From Verrucosispora sp. WMMD573 (lineage in GTDB: Bacteria; Actinomycetota; Actinomycetes; Mycobacteriales; Micromonosporaceae), in the NCBI RefSeq assembly GCF_027497175.1, contig NZ_CP114901.1:5456001-5520000 (forward strand): a DNA stretch of 64,000 bases. Direction: 5' to 3'. Below the pieces are notes generated by a model that was not told the origin of the DNA, did no database searches, and saw nothing but the letters and a program-made list of their open reading frames with translations. Made by a program: the position numbers and the translations under genes. The stretch's first letter is position 1. The number at the start of each line of letters is the position of its first letter. Of this stretch, positions 9,418 to 17,932 are shown piece after piece.

Positions 9418-9489
9418 CCTCCATACGCAACCCCCGGGTCGCCATGGCTCTCGGCACGGATGGCGGCACCCCGGCGAGCGGAGGCTCGT

Positions 9490-10995
9490 GTGCCCGACGA
9501 GATCGACGATTCCTTCCTCGCCCTCCCGCTGGCCCGACTGGCCGACGCCGCCCTGTCCCGAGCTCGTGCGCGGGGCGCGCGGTACGCCGCGCTGCGGGTG
9601 CAGCGGGTCCGCTCCGGACGCACGGTCGTGCACGACGGTGCGCTGCGGGCCAACGAGGAGGAGACCGAGATCGGCCTGGCGGTACGGGTGCTACACCGCG
9701 GCGCGTGGGGCTTCGCCGCCGTACCGGAACTCACGCCGGACGCGGCGGTGCGCGCCTGCGACGAGGCCATGGCGCTGGCGCGGGCCTGTGCCGAGGTCGA
9801 CGACACGCCGATCGCACTGGTACCCGAGCCGATCCACGCGGCGGCGACCTGGGCCTCGCCGCACCGGATCAACCCCTTCGAGGTGCCGGAGAGCGAACGG
9901 GTGGAACTGCTGAGCCACTGGTGCGCCGGGCTGCTGGCACACGAGTCGGTCACGCACGTCCTCGCCCGCGCCACCGCCACTCAGGAAAACACGTACTACG
10001 CCGATCTCGGCGGTACCAGCGTCACCCAGCAGCGTCTCCGGGTACATCCGCAGGTGCTGGCCGTGGGCCGGCATCCCCGCGACGGCGGTACGCAGACGCT
10101 ACGGACGGTCGGTCCGCCGGTGGCCCGCGGCTGGGAGTACCTGCACGGCGAGGGCTGGGACTGGGCCGCTGAACTCGCCGCACTGCCGGCGCAGCTGGCC
10201 GAGAAGGTGCAGGCCCCACCGGTGCGGCCCGGCCGCTACGACCTGGTGATCGACCCGTCGCAGCTCTGGCTCACCATCCACGAGTCGGTCGGGCACGCCA
10301 CCGAGTACGACCGGGCCCTGGGCCAGGAGATGTCGTACGCGGGCGGCACCTTCGCCACACCCGAATCCGCCGGCCGACTCCGGTACGGATCCCCGCTGAT
10401 GTCCGTCGACGCCGACCGGTCGACCGAGCACGGGTTGGCCACTGTCGGCTTCGACGACGAGGGCGTGGCCGCGCAGTCCTGGCCGCTGATCGAGGCGGGA
10501 GTCCTGGTCGGCTTCCAGCACGACCGGGCCTCCGCCGCGCGGGCCGGACTGCCTCGTTCCTCTGGCTGTGCGTACGCCGAGTCGTACCGGCACACCCCGA
10601 TGGCCCGGATGCCGAACGTGTCGCTACGCCCGGCGACGGACGGGCCGGACACCGCCGCCCTGATCGCCGGCGTGACGGACGGCTTCTACCTCGCCGGCTC
10701 GGACAGCTGGTCGATCGACATGCGCCGACGGCAGTTTCAGTTCACCGCGCAGCGCTGGCACCGCATCCGCCACGGCCGGCTGACCGGGCAGGTGTCCCGT
10801 GCCGCGTACCAGGCCGAGACCACCGGGTTCTGGTCGTCGCTGTGCGGGCTGGGTGGGCAGGGCACCTGGCTGCTCTCCGGCGCCGACATGTGCGGCAAGG
10901 GGCAGCCGGTACAGGCGAGCGCGGCCAGCCACGGCTGCCCCGCCGCGGTCTTCCGCGGCATCGACGTCGTCGACACCGGAGGGCGGGACGGGTGA
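9490..10995 (+). CDS. tldD: TldD-like metalloprotease subunit
   Basis: Started at GTG 9490 (VPDEIDDSFLAL), which has a GGAGG ribosome-binding site about six bases before it. 501 residues. The motif LTIHESVGHATEYDRALG near residue 262 is the HExxxH zinc site of TldD, with the Asp/Glu-rich TEY following. TldD pairs with TldE/PmbA to form a cytosolic peptidase that degrades unfolded or antitoxin peptides and, in microcin B17 and some RiPP pathways, trims leader peptides. The pmbA-like gene overlaps its stop (GTGA), so the pair is translated together. Why it sits beside an enediyne cluster is unknown. Confidence 0.88.
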   Translation: MPDEIDDSFLALPLARLADAALSRARARGARYAALRVQRVRSGRTVVHDGALRANEEETEIGLAVRVLHRGAWGFAAVPELTPDAAVRACDEAMALARACAEVDDTPIALVPEPIHAAATWASPHRINPFEVPESERVELLSHWCAGLLAHESVTHVLARATATQENTYYADLGGTSVTQQRLRVHPQVLAVGRHPRDGGTQTLRTVGPPVARGWEYLHGEGWDWAAELAALPAQLAEKVQAPPVRPGRYDLVIDPSQLWLTIHESVGHATEYDRALGQEMSYAGGTFATPESAGRLRYGSPLMSVDADRSTEHGLATVGFDDEGVAAQSWPLIEAGVLVGFQHDRASAARAGLPRSSGCAYAESYRHTPMARMPNVSLRPATDGPDTAALIAGVTDGFYLAGSDSWSIDMRRRQFQFTAQRWHRIRHGRLTGQVSRAAYQAETTGFWSSLCGLGGQGTWLLSGADMCGKGQPVQASAASHGCPAAVFRGIDVVDTGGRDG

Positions 10996-12368
10996 GCGGA
11001 ATCCAGGACGCCCTGGAAGCGGCGCTGCGGCACCGGCGCGACGCCGACGAGCTGCTGCTGATCGCCGACGAGACGGCCGCCACGCAGGTGCGCTGGGCAG
11101 GCAACGCACTGACCACGAACGGCAGCGTCCGGGCCCGCCGGGTGACAGCGGTGGCGGTGCGGCAGGGCGCCGCCGGCGTACACGTCGGGCTGGTCGGCCA
11201 CGCCGGGACGCTCGGTGACACCCTGCCGGACCTGGTCCGCGCGGCCGAGCGGGTCGCCCGCGACGCGCCGCCCGCCGCCGACGCCGCGACGCTGCCCACA
11301 CCCTGGCGTACGCCGTCCTGGGCGGAGCCGCCCGGCGGCACCTCGGTCGACGCGTTCCGCGACGTGCTGCCCGGCCTCCGGGACGCCTTCGCGGCGGCCG
11401 GCCGGCGAAAGCTGTACGGATACGCCGAGCACCGCGTGGTCACCACCTACCTCGCCACGTCGACCGGCACCCGCCTGCGGCATCTCCAGTCCAGCGGCCT
11501 GTTCGACCTGAGCATGCGGGACGAGGCCGACGCCTCGGCCTGGACCGGCGTCACCGCGCCGGACCTGTCCAAGCTGGACGTGGCGGCACTCACCGGTGAG
11601 CTGTCCGCGACGCTGGGGCGGCCCGGCCGCCGGGTCGAACTGCCGCCGGGCCGCTACGAGGTGCTGCTCACCCCCAGCTGCGTGGCCGACCTGATGCTCC
11701 ACCTCTACCTGGCCGCCGGGGCGCGCGGCGCCCTGGACGGGCGCACCGCCTTCAGCCGCCCGGACGGCCGGCTGCCGGTCGGCGAACGCGTCACCACGCT
11801 GCCGCTGACGCTGCGCAGCGACCCTGACCATCCGCTGTTGCCCTGCGCCCCGTTCACGGTCAGCCGGGGCACGGACGACCTCACCGCGGTGGTCGACAAC
11901 GGGCTGCCGCTGCGGCCGACCAGCTGGATCGACGAGGGTGTGCTGACCGCGCTCGTGCAGACCCGGCACACCGCCGCGCAGACCGGTAGCCCGCTCACCC
12001 CGATGGTGGACAACCTGATGCTGGAGGGCGCGCCGGGCGGGCCGTCGCTGCCCGAGATGGTCCGCGCCACCCGGCGCGGCCTGCTGCTCACCTCGCTGTG
12101 GTACCTGCGCGACGTCGATCCGGCGTCGCTGCTGCTGACCGGCCTGACCCGCGACGGTGTGCACCTCGTGCAGGACGGCGAGATCGTCGGCACGGTACAC
12201 AACTTCCGGTTCAACGAGAGCCCGCTGTCGCTGCTGGGCCGCGCCACCGAGGCCGGCCGGCCGGTGCCGGCGCTGCCCCGTGAGTGGGGTGACTACTTCA
12301 CCCGCATGGTGATGCCGCCGTTGCGGGTGCCCGACTTCCTCATGTCGGCGGTCAGCCCGGCGACATGA
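10992..12368 (+). CDS. pmbA: PmbA/TldE-like protease partner
   Basis: A protein of 458 residues from GTG 10992, overlapping the tldD-like stop by four bases. It lacks a HExxxH motif, as expected for the non-catalytic E subunit. The C-terminal domain shows TPMVDNLMLEGAPGG, VRATRRGLLLTSLWYLRDVD and GEIVGTVHNFRFNESPLSLL, all typical of the actinobacterial TldE group. It should form a heterodimer with the preceding protein. It ends 13 bases before the stop of the convergent downstream gene. Confidence 0.86.
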   Translation: MSGIQDALEAALRHRRDADELLLIADETAATQVRWAGNALTTNGSVRARRVTAVAVRQGAAGVHVGLVGHAGTLGDTLPDLVRAAERVARDAPPAADAATLPTPWRTPSWAEPPGGTSVDAFRDVLPGLRDAFAAAGRRKLYGYAEHRVVTTYLATSTGTRLRHLQSSGLFDLSMRDEADASAWTGVTAPDLSKLDVAALTGELSATLGRPGRRVELPPGRYEVLLTPSCVADLMLHLYLAAGARGALDGRTAFSRPDGRLPVGERVTTLPLTLRSDPDHPLLPCAPFTVSRGTDDLTAVVDNGLPLRPTSWIDEGVLTALVQTRHTAAQTGSPLTPMVDNLMLEGAPGGPSLPEMVRATRRGLLLTSLWYLRDVDPASLLLTGLTRDGVHLVQDGEIVGTVHNFRFNESPLSLLGRATEAGRPVPALPREWGDYFTRMVMPPLRVPDFLMSAVSPAT

Positions 12369-12381
12369 GACGCAAGCGTGC

Positions 12382-13173
12382 TCAGGTGGACGCCGGTCCG
12401 AACAGGGCGGCGAACCGGTCCAGGGTGCGGCGATCGTAGGCGAGTTGTTTCTGCGGCGGGTACGGACGCCGGGCCGGCGGCAGGTACCCGGGCTCGCCGC
12501 GCCGGGGCAGCGTCCCGTCCGGGCGGCGCAGGTGCGGCCCGTAGAAGAACCAGCAGAGCTGGCCGACCAACTCGGCGAAGACCAGTGGGTGCAGGTCGAC
12601 CGGATACATCGCCAGGTGACAGCGGGTCGCCCGGAACTCGCCCCGCGGCCCGAAGGTGTTGCCGAACAGGACGTGACCGAACACGTCGTGCACGGCCCGG
12701 AAGATGTCGTTGTGCAGCAGTTCCTCCCCGGCGGCCCGGACCCCGGCGGGGGCGCGCAGCGGATGGTCGCCGCCGCCACCGGCCGGTCCGTGCCCGTGGC
12801 GGGTGAGGAACACGTGCAGCAGGCCGCTGGCGCGGACCCGGGCGACCAGGTCCCGCGAGTCCCGGTACGGCTGTCCCGATCCGGTCCAGGGCAGCACCCG
12901 GATGCCCGCCTCGCCGATCAGCCGGAACTGTCGCAGGTTCTCCTCGGCCAGCCGGACGTACGCGTGAGCCGTGCCGGCCGGGTCGGTCACCATCGGGGCG
13001 GCTTCGTAGCGGTCCGCCACCTCGCGGCAGAAGTCCTCGTCGACGCGCAGCGGCTCGGCGGCCAGCCGGTTCAGCCGCACGGCGGGCACGCCCGCGCGCG
13101 CCGCCACCCGATCGCAGTGGGACTGCGCCAGCGCCCCGAGACGTACGGTGAGCCCGTGGTTGTCGCCTGTCAT
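12382..13173 (-). CDS. Uncharacterised protein with HDxFGH motif (possible 2-His-1-Glu metal site)
   Basis: A protein of 263 residues from ATG 13173. Its core reads ELLHNDIFRAVHDVFGHVLF near residue 150, then HLAMYPVDLHPLVFAELVGQ and WFFYGPHLRRPDG, ending with YPPQKQLAYDRRTLDRF. Proteins with HDxFGH followed by ExxGQxxWxxYGP occur in phages and bacteria as an unnamed family (from memory). The two His are spaced as in the HELLGH of aromatic amino-acid hydroxylases, and a Glu follows 39 residues later. A mononuclear iron or other metal site is therefore plausible, but I do not claim a reaction. It is convergent with pmbA and upstream-adjacent to the solute-binding-protein operon. Confidence 0.6.
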   Translation of the reverse strand: MTGDNHGLTVRLGALAQSHCDRVAARAGVPAVRLNRLAAEPLRVDEDFCREVADRYEAAPMVTDPAGTAHAYVRLAEENLRQFRLIGEAGIRVLPWTGSGQPYRDSRDLVARVRASGLLHVFLTRHGHGPAGGGGDHPLRAPAGVRAAGEELLHNDIFRAVHDVFGHVLFGNTFGPRGEFRATRCHLAMYPVDLHPLVFAELVGQLCWFFYGPHLRRPDGTLPRRGEPGYLPPARRPYPPQKQLAYDRRTLDRFAALFGPAST

Positions 13174-13225
13174 CGATGCTCCCGGACGAGGTACCGCGGC
13201 GGCCTTCTTCGGGTGGGCCCCTGCG

Positions 13226-14953
13226 TCAGTCCTCCCCCAACCAGAGGTTTGTCAGGTCGCCGTTGAGTACCGGGTACGGCAGCCAGTTGCGCACCCGGTG
13301 CCCGCGCAGCCAGTACTGGTGGGCGAAGAGGATCGGCACGACCGCGCAGTCGCGCAGCACCTCCCGCTCCGCGGCCCGCCAGTGCTCGTTGGCGGTCGCC
13401 TCGTCGGCGCAGCTCAGCGCGGCGTCGATCCGCTCGTTGACGACAGGGTTGTGGTAGTGGCCGAAGTTGGAACCCCAGTCGTCGTTCTCCGACACGTCGG
13501 AGCTGTCGAAGAGGGCCTGGAGGTAGACCCGGGCGTTGTTGCCGTGCCAGTCCGGCTCCCAGCCGGAGAGCGCCACGTCCCAGCGCCCCTCCCGGGCCCC
13601 GTCGGCCCGGCCCAGGTACCTGCCGAACAGCTCGGTGATGCCGGCCGGGACCAGATCGAGGGTGATGCCGGCACGGGCACACGCCGCCCGGACCACCCGT
13701 GCGGTCTCCGGGTGGATGTCCCGGTCGCGGTAGACAAGCTTGAGCGTGATCCCGTCCGGGTAGCCGGCGTCGGCGAGCAACCGGCGGGCCCGGTCCGGGT
13801 CGCCGGTGCCGCCGTTGGCCGCATAAGGGGCGAACGGCTGGTGCGCGCGACACAGCGGCGGCAGGATCTGCTCGGCGATGTCGTTGAGCCGCGGCCCACC
13901 CCACACCTCGGCGACGGCGGTCTTGTCGAGGGCGTACTGCAACGCCTCCCGTACCTCCCGGCGGCCCAGCGCCCCACCCTGGTTGGGGCTGAGCACGTTG
14001 ATCACCAGATACGGGCTGAACAGGCCGGCCGGGCAGACCTCCAATCGGGGGTCCTCGGCCGCGAACATCTCCGGCAGCCGCTCGGTCAGCGGCTGGATGT
14101 CCCACATCATGTCGGCGTCGCCGGCGATCACCATGTCGTGGCAGGTCTTCTCGTCCAGCCCCTGCCGCACCTCGATGCGGTCCACGTGGGCCCGGCGGAT
14201 CGGATCGGTGGCCGGATCCCAGGTCCGGCTGCGCTCCAGGGTGATCCGCTGGTCCGGCTGGTACCGGGTGACCCGGTACGGCCCGATGGAGCCGATCCGC
14301 TGGTTCAGCTCAGGGCTGCCGGGCACGAACCAGAGGTACTCCTCCGGCGCCGGGGAGGCGAACGGCAATGCCAGGATGTTGAGGAAGTCCGGCGTGGGAC
14401 GGCAGGTGGTCAGCTCCAGCGTCCGGTCGTCGAGCACGCGCAGCCCCGGCACCTCGGCGGCCTCCAGGTAGGGCGCCACCAGGTCCAGTTCACGGGGCAA
14501 CGTGAGCAGGTCGTCGCGGAACGCGGCAAAGCCCTCGATGGTGCTCAGGTAATAGGGCAAGCCGGGGCTGGGTGCCATCGGATGGGCCAGTCGCTTGATT
14601 CCGCGTACCACGTCGGCGGCGGTCAACGGTCGGGGTCCGGTGGGCAGGTCCCAGCGCAGCCCGTCGCGCAGCGTGAACCGGTAGCGCCGACCCTCGGCGT
14701 CGTAAGGCTCGTCCGCCGCCACAGCCAGATCCGGCACCAGGTCACCGGCGCGCCGGTGGTCGCGGGTGGCCGGGTAGGTGACCAACTGCCGGGTGTACGC
14801 GCGGATGATCCCGCGGGTCACCGTGTGGTAGGCCAGCGCCGGATCGAGGTGGTCGACGTCGCCAGCGCCGACCAGGGTGAGGATGCCGCCACGGCGCGGA
14901 CCGGCCACCTCGGAGGTCTGCTCGGCGACCCTCGGTGCTCCTCCGGTGGTCAT
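13226..14953 (-). CDS. Family-5 solute-binding-protein-like, no signal peptide (paralogue 1)
   Basis: Started at ATG 14953 (MTTGGAPRVAEQTSE), 575 residues. The sequence is a full SBP_bac_5 (oligopeptide/nickel-binding) fold: RRGGILTLVGAGDVDHLDPA, LTAADVVRGIKRLAHPM, GPYRVTRYQPDQRITL and LSGWEPDWHGNN. Members are normally lipoproteins or secreted. Here the first 25 residues are polar with no hydrophobic stretch or lipobox, so as annotated it stays in the cytoplasm. It overlaps the previous paralogue by ATGA and closes the operon. No ABC permease or ATPase of the Opp/Dpp type is nearby. It may bind a peptide-like or hydrophobic ligand inside the cell, such as a pathway intermediate; this is inference. 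Confidence 0.82.
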   Translation of the reverse strand: MTTGGAPRVAEQTSEVAGPRRGGILTLVGAGDVDHLDPALAYHTVTRGIIRAYTRQLVTYPATRDHRRAGDLVPDLAVAADEPYDAEGRRYRFTLRDGLRWDLPTGPRPLTAADVVRGIKRLAHPMAPSPGLPYYLSTIEGFAAFRDDLLTLPRELDLVAPYLEAAEVPGLRVLDDRTLELTTCRPTPDFLNILALPFASPAPEEYLWFVPGSPELNQRIGSIGPYRVTRYQPDQRITLERSRTWDPATDPIRRAHVDRIEVRQGLDEKTCHDMVIAGDADMMWDIQPLTERLPEMFAAEDPRLEVCPAGLFSPYLVINVLSPNQGGALGRREVREALQYALDKTAVAEVWGGPRLNDIAEQILPPLCRAHQPFAPYAANGGTGDPDRARRLLADAGYPDGITLKLVYRDRDIHPETARVVRAACARAGITLDLVPAGITELFGRYLGRADGAREGRWDVALSGWEPDWHGNNARVYLQALFDSSDVSENDDWGSNFGHYHNPVVNERIDAALSCADEATANEHWRAAEREVLRDCAVVPILFAHQYWLRGHRVRNWLPYPVLNGDLTNLWLGED

Positions 14954-16662
14954 TCGGACTCCTCCAGCCAGAGATTCGACAGGTCGAACCAGCGGTCGAC
15001 CGTCGGCATGGCGATCGCGTTGCGGACCCGCCGGCCCTTGCGATGTGGGATGGTCGGGGCGTGTACGAGGATCGGCACGATCGCCGCGTCCCGCATGACC
15101 CGCAGGTCGACCTGGTGCCACAGCTCGGTGGCCCGGGCCCGGTCGGTGGCGCCGAGTGCCTCCTCGATCAGCCGGTCGACCTCCGGGTTGCTGTAGCCGC
15201 CGTAGTTGCTGGTGCCGCGGGACAGGTTGGTCTGGAACATTGGCTGCACGTAGGTGCGTCCGTTGGGTCCGAACCAGTCCGGCGTCCACGAGGGCGCGGA
15301 GATGTCCCAGGCACCGGACCGGGCGTTCGCCGGGTCGCGGAGAAACTGGTAGTACTCGGCGTGGCCCAGCGCGACCAGGCGGACGCTGATCCCGCCTTTC
15401 TCCAGGTCGGTGGCGTAGGAGCGGGCCACCTCCGGGTTGGCATCGACGTCCCGGTGCACGGCGGTGAGGGTGAGTCCATCCGGGTAGCCCGCCTCGGCCA
15501 GCAACGCCCGGCAGCGCTCCGGGTCGCCCCGGTCGCCGGGGGTCGGGTACAGGTTGAAGTCGACGTGCCCGTCGTTGCCCGGCGGGATCGCCGTGTGCCC
15601 GGGCAGCATCACCGTGCCGGCCTCGAGATCGTGGTAGATCTCGGCGATCGCCGCCTTGTTGATGGCGTACGCGATGGCCTGGCGCACCTTGAGCTTGCTG
15701 ATCGCCCGCTCGGCGTTCGGGCTGAGCATGTTGAACACCAGATACGGGTTGAGCGCGTAGCCGAGGTCGTTTCCGGGGTCGGTGGGCGGCACGTCGTACG
15801 GCTCGGTGATCGGTGACGCCCAGGACAGGTCGGCACGACCGGAGGAGATCATCTCTCCGACCTGCTGCGGAGTGGCAACCTCCATGCGCACCTCGACCCC
15901 GTCCAGGTACTGCTGACGCACCGGGTCGGACTCCTTGCGCCACACCGGGTTGCGGGCCAGCCGCACCGAGTCACCGTGCGCGTAGTGGGTGACCCGGTAC
16001 GGCCCGTTCGAGCGCACCCGCCGCCGGAACTCCGCGCTGTCCGGCAGCACCTCGTCGTACTCGACCGGGGCGGCGGAGGCGAAATGCAGCGCCAGGATGT
16101 GCAGGAAGTCCACCGCCGGGCGGATCAGGTCGAACACGACCGTCCGGTCGTCGGCGGCCCGGACGCCGGGGATCTCGTGGCTGTTCTGGAAGGCGGCCAG
16201 GTCGGCGGCGGTCGGTTCGGCCGAGGTGATCGCGGCGGCATACTCGTCGCAGTACTCGGCCATCCCCCGGATGGTGCTGGTGTAGTAGCCGATCCCGCCG
16301 GCCCGCAGCACCGGGTTGGCCATCCGCTTGAAGCCGCGCACGAAGTCGTCGGCGGTCACCTCACGGGGCGGTTCGGTGTCCCAGTACACGCCGGGACGCA
16401 ACCGGATGGTGTAGCGGGTGTGGTCGGCGCTGATGCCGCCGTTGGCGAGGGTCGGAACCGCCGCGGCGACGTCGGGCACGGGCGTGATCGCCGACGGGTC
16501 CCGCAGGTCGGCCACCGGCCGGTAGGTGAAGAGCTGGCGGGCGAAGAGCCGGATGATCTGCCCACCGAGCATGTAGTAGGCGCAGGCAGGATCCAGATGA
16601 TCCATGCTGCCGGGCCCGTAGAGCCGTAGTGTCCCCCCGTACCGGGGCTGGCCGCCGTCCAT
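14950..16662 (-). CDS. Family-5 solute-binding-protein-like, no signal peptide (paralogue 2)
   Basis: A protein of 570 residues from ATG 16662 (MDGGQPRYGGTLRLYGPG); an AAAGG ribosome-binding site lies just upstream. It shares SMDHLDPACAYYMLGG, TADDFVRGFKRMANPV, GPYRVTHYAHGDSVRLARNP and WTPDWFGPNGRTYVQPMF with its two paralogues, showing a duplication within the operon. Extending the frame further upstream adds only polar residues, so a missed start would not restore a signal peptide. The usual ligand pocket features of oligopeptide binders are present, but the ligand is unknown. It lies 49 bases after the DUF885 gene and is coupled to paralogue 1 downstream. Confidence 0.82.
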   Translation of the reverse strand: MDGGQPRYGGTLRLYGPGSMDHLDPACAYYMLGGQIIRLFARQLFTYRPVADLRDPSAITPVPDVAAAVPTLANGGISADHTRYTIRLRPGVYWDTEPPREVTADDFVRGFKRMANPVLRAGGIGYYTSTIRGMAEYCDEYAAAITSAEPTAADLAAFQNSHEIPGVRAADDRTVVFDLIRPAVDFLHILALHFASAAPVEYDEVLPDSAEFRRRVRSNGPYRVTHYAHGDSVRLARNPVWRKESDPVRQQYLDGVEVRMEVATPQQVGEMISSGRADLSWASPITEPYDVPPTDPGNDLGYALNPYLVFNMLSPNAERAISKLKVRQAIAYAINKAAIAEIYHDLEAGTVMLPGHTAIPPGNDGHVDFNLYPTPGDRGDPERCRALLAEAGYPDGLTLTAVHRDVDANPEVARSYATDLEKGGISVRLVALGHAEYYQFLRDPANARSGAWDISAPSWTPDWFGPNGRTYVQPMFQTNLSRGTSNYGGYSNPEVDRLIEEALGATDRARATELWHQVDLRVMRDAAIVPILVHAPTIPHRKGRRVRNAIAMPTVDRWFDLSNLWLEESE

Positions 16663-16711
16663 CGACACACACCTTTCGCCGTTCTGATCGCTACTGCCGC
16701 TGCCGGGTCGC

Positions 16712-17932
16712 TCAGCCGGGGACGAGGCTCGCCCCCGCCACATCCGCCCGTAGCTGCGCGGGCAGCAGCGGCTCCCGCAGCAGCGTCGTGAAGCGGTCGG
16801 CGAGGCTGGTGCTCGGGTCGCGGGCGGCCAGCCAGGCGTCGACCAGCCGGCCCCCCTCGGAGTAGGTCACCGAGTACGCGCGCCACAGCGGGTCGGCGAT
16901 AAACCGGAACATCTGCTCGGCACGTTCGGGCGGCAGCAGCATCCACCGCCGCAGGTATGCCACTGCCTCCTCCCGGCGGCCACCCTCGTCGTGCAGCAGC
17001 AGGGCGGCGTCCACCCGGGCCGGCATGAGACGCAGGACCAGACCGCGCATCCGCTCCACCCGCTCGCCTTCGACGTGGACCCCCTCGCCGGCGAGGATGC
17101 GCGCGGTCCACTCCCCCCAGCCCGGGCCCAGCACCGCGTCCACCGCCGCCTCGGCCATGCCCTCGGCGACCAGGCACCGGGGCGTGTCGACCAGAGCGAT
17201 GGTGTGCTCGTCCTGGCCGTTGCCCCGGACCAGGTCGGCCTCCTTGAGGCAGTGCTCCGTGTGGTGCCCGGGATACGACTCGTGCGCCACGAGGATCGGC
17301 AGCGCGGCCACCGACCGGCCGCTCGCCGCGTTCAGCGCCACGGCGGAGCGGAACTCGCCCAGGTAGCGGTTGTAGGCGTTCCACGGCGCGTCCGGGACCA
17401 CCGTGTACTCGACGCGTTCGGTCTCCGGCAGGCCGAACCGGTCCCTGGTCCGCTCGCGCAACGCGTCCGATACCGCCTGCACGCAGCGCTGCAGCCGTTC
17501 TGGAGGGACGGTGTTGCAGCGGTAGAACTCCGCCACCCGGTCGACCAGCGGCCCCGGTCCGGGCAGCAGCGCGTCCATCTCGTCGTGCACCGCCGCGTAT
17601 CGCTCCGGCGCCGTGCGGGTCACCTCGACGTCGAAATAGGCGCGCACCTCGTCCCGGAACGACATCGGGGTGCCGGCGACCCGGTCGGCCACCGCGCGCA
17701 GCGCGCCGAGTTGGGCGGTGAGGTGTTGGCGGCGGGCCGGATCGAGGTCACTGCCGGGCAGCGCGGCTAGCGTCCGGGTGGCCTGGCGGGACAGCTCCCG
17801 AGGGTCAGCCGGTGCTTCGGCGGCGACCTGGTCGGGTAGCGCGGGGTCACCGTAGTAGCAGTCCACCAGGCCGTCCACCAGCCGACCCAGACGCAGGCCG
17901 AGCAGTAGGTAGTCGCGCACGAGGGGATTCAC
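16712..17932 (-). CDS. DUF885 family metallo-hydrolase-like protein
   Basis: Started at GTG 17932, which overlaps the upstream gene's stop (GTGA) and gives VNPLVRDYLLLGLRLGRL; a longer reading would overlap the solute-binding gene. 406 residues. The signature LVAHESYPGHHTEHCL near residue 214 holds the HESxxGHH zinc motif typical of DUF885, a gluzincin-like family thought to be peptidases. A downstream Glu-rich AEGMAEAAVD segment fits the third metal ligand. No signal peptide is seen, so it acts in the cytoplasm, like the surrounding solute-binding-like proteins. Its placement between them suggests the binding proteins and the hydrolase handle the same ligand. Confidence 0.8.
   Translation of the reverse strand: MNPLVRDYLLLGLRLGRLVDGLVDCYYGDPALPDQVAAEAPADPRELSRQATRTLAALPGSDLDPARRQHLTAQLGALRAVADRVAGTPMSFRDEVRAYFDVEVTRTAPERYAAVHDEMDALLPGPGPLVDRVAEFYRCNTVPPERLQRCVQAVSDALRERTRDRFGLPETERVEYTVVPDAPWNAYNRYLGEFRSAVALNAASGRSVAALPILVAHESYPGHHTEHCLKEADLVRGNGQDEHTIALVDTPRCLVAEGMAEAAVDAVLGPGWGEWTARILAGEGVHVEGERVERMRGLVLRLMPARVDAALLLHDEGGRREEAVAYLRRWMLLPPERAEQMFRFIADPLWRAYSVTYSEGGRLVDAWLAARDPSTSLADRFTTLLREPLLPAQLRADVAGASLVPG

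Noticed and set aside
10737..12779. Minus-strand open frame of 680 residues across tldD/pmbA
   Set aside because: Antisense of the TldD/PmbA pair, which has clear catalytic and family motifs on the plus strand.
13148..15196. Long plus-strand open frame of 682 residues
   Set aside because: It is antisense to two clear solute-binding-protein genes, has repetitive Arg/Gly/Pro/Val composition and no ribosome-binding site. In high-GC DNA such shadows are expected.
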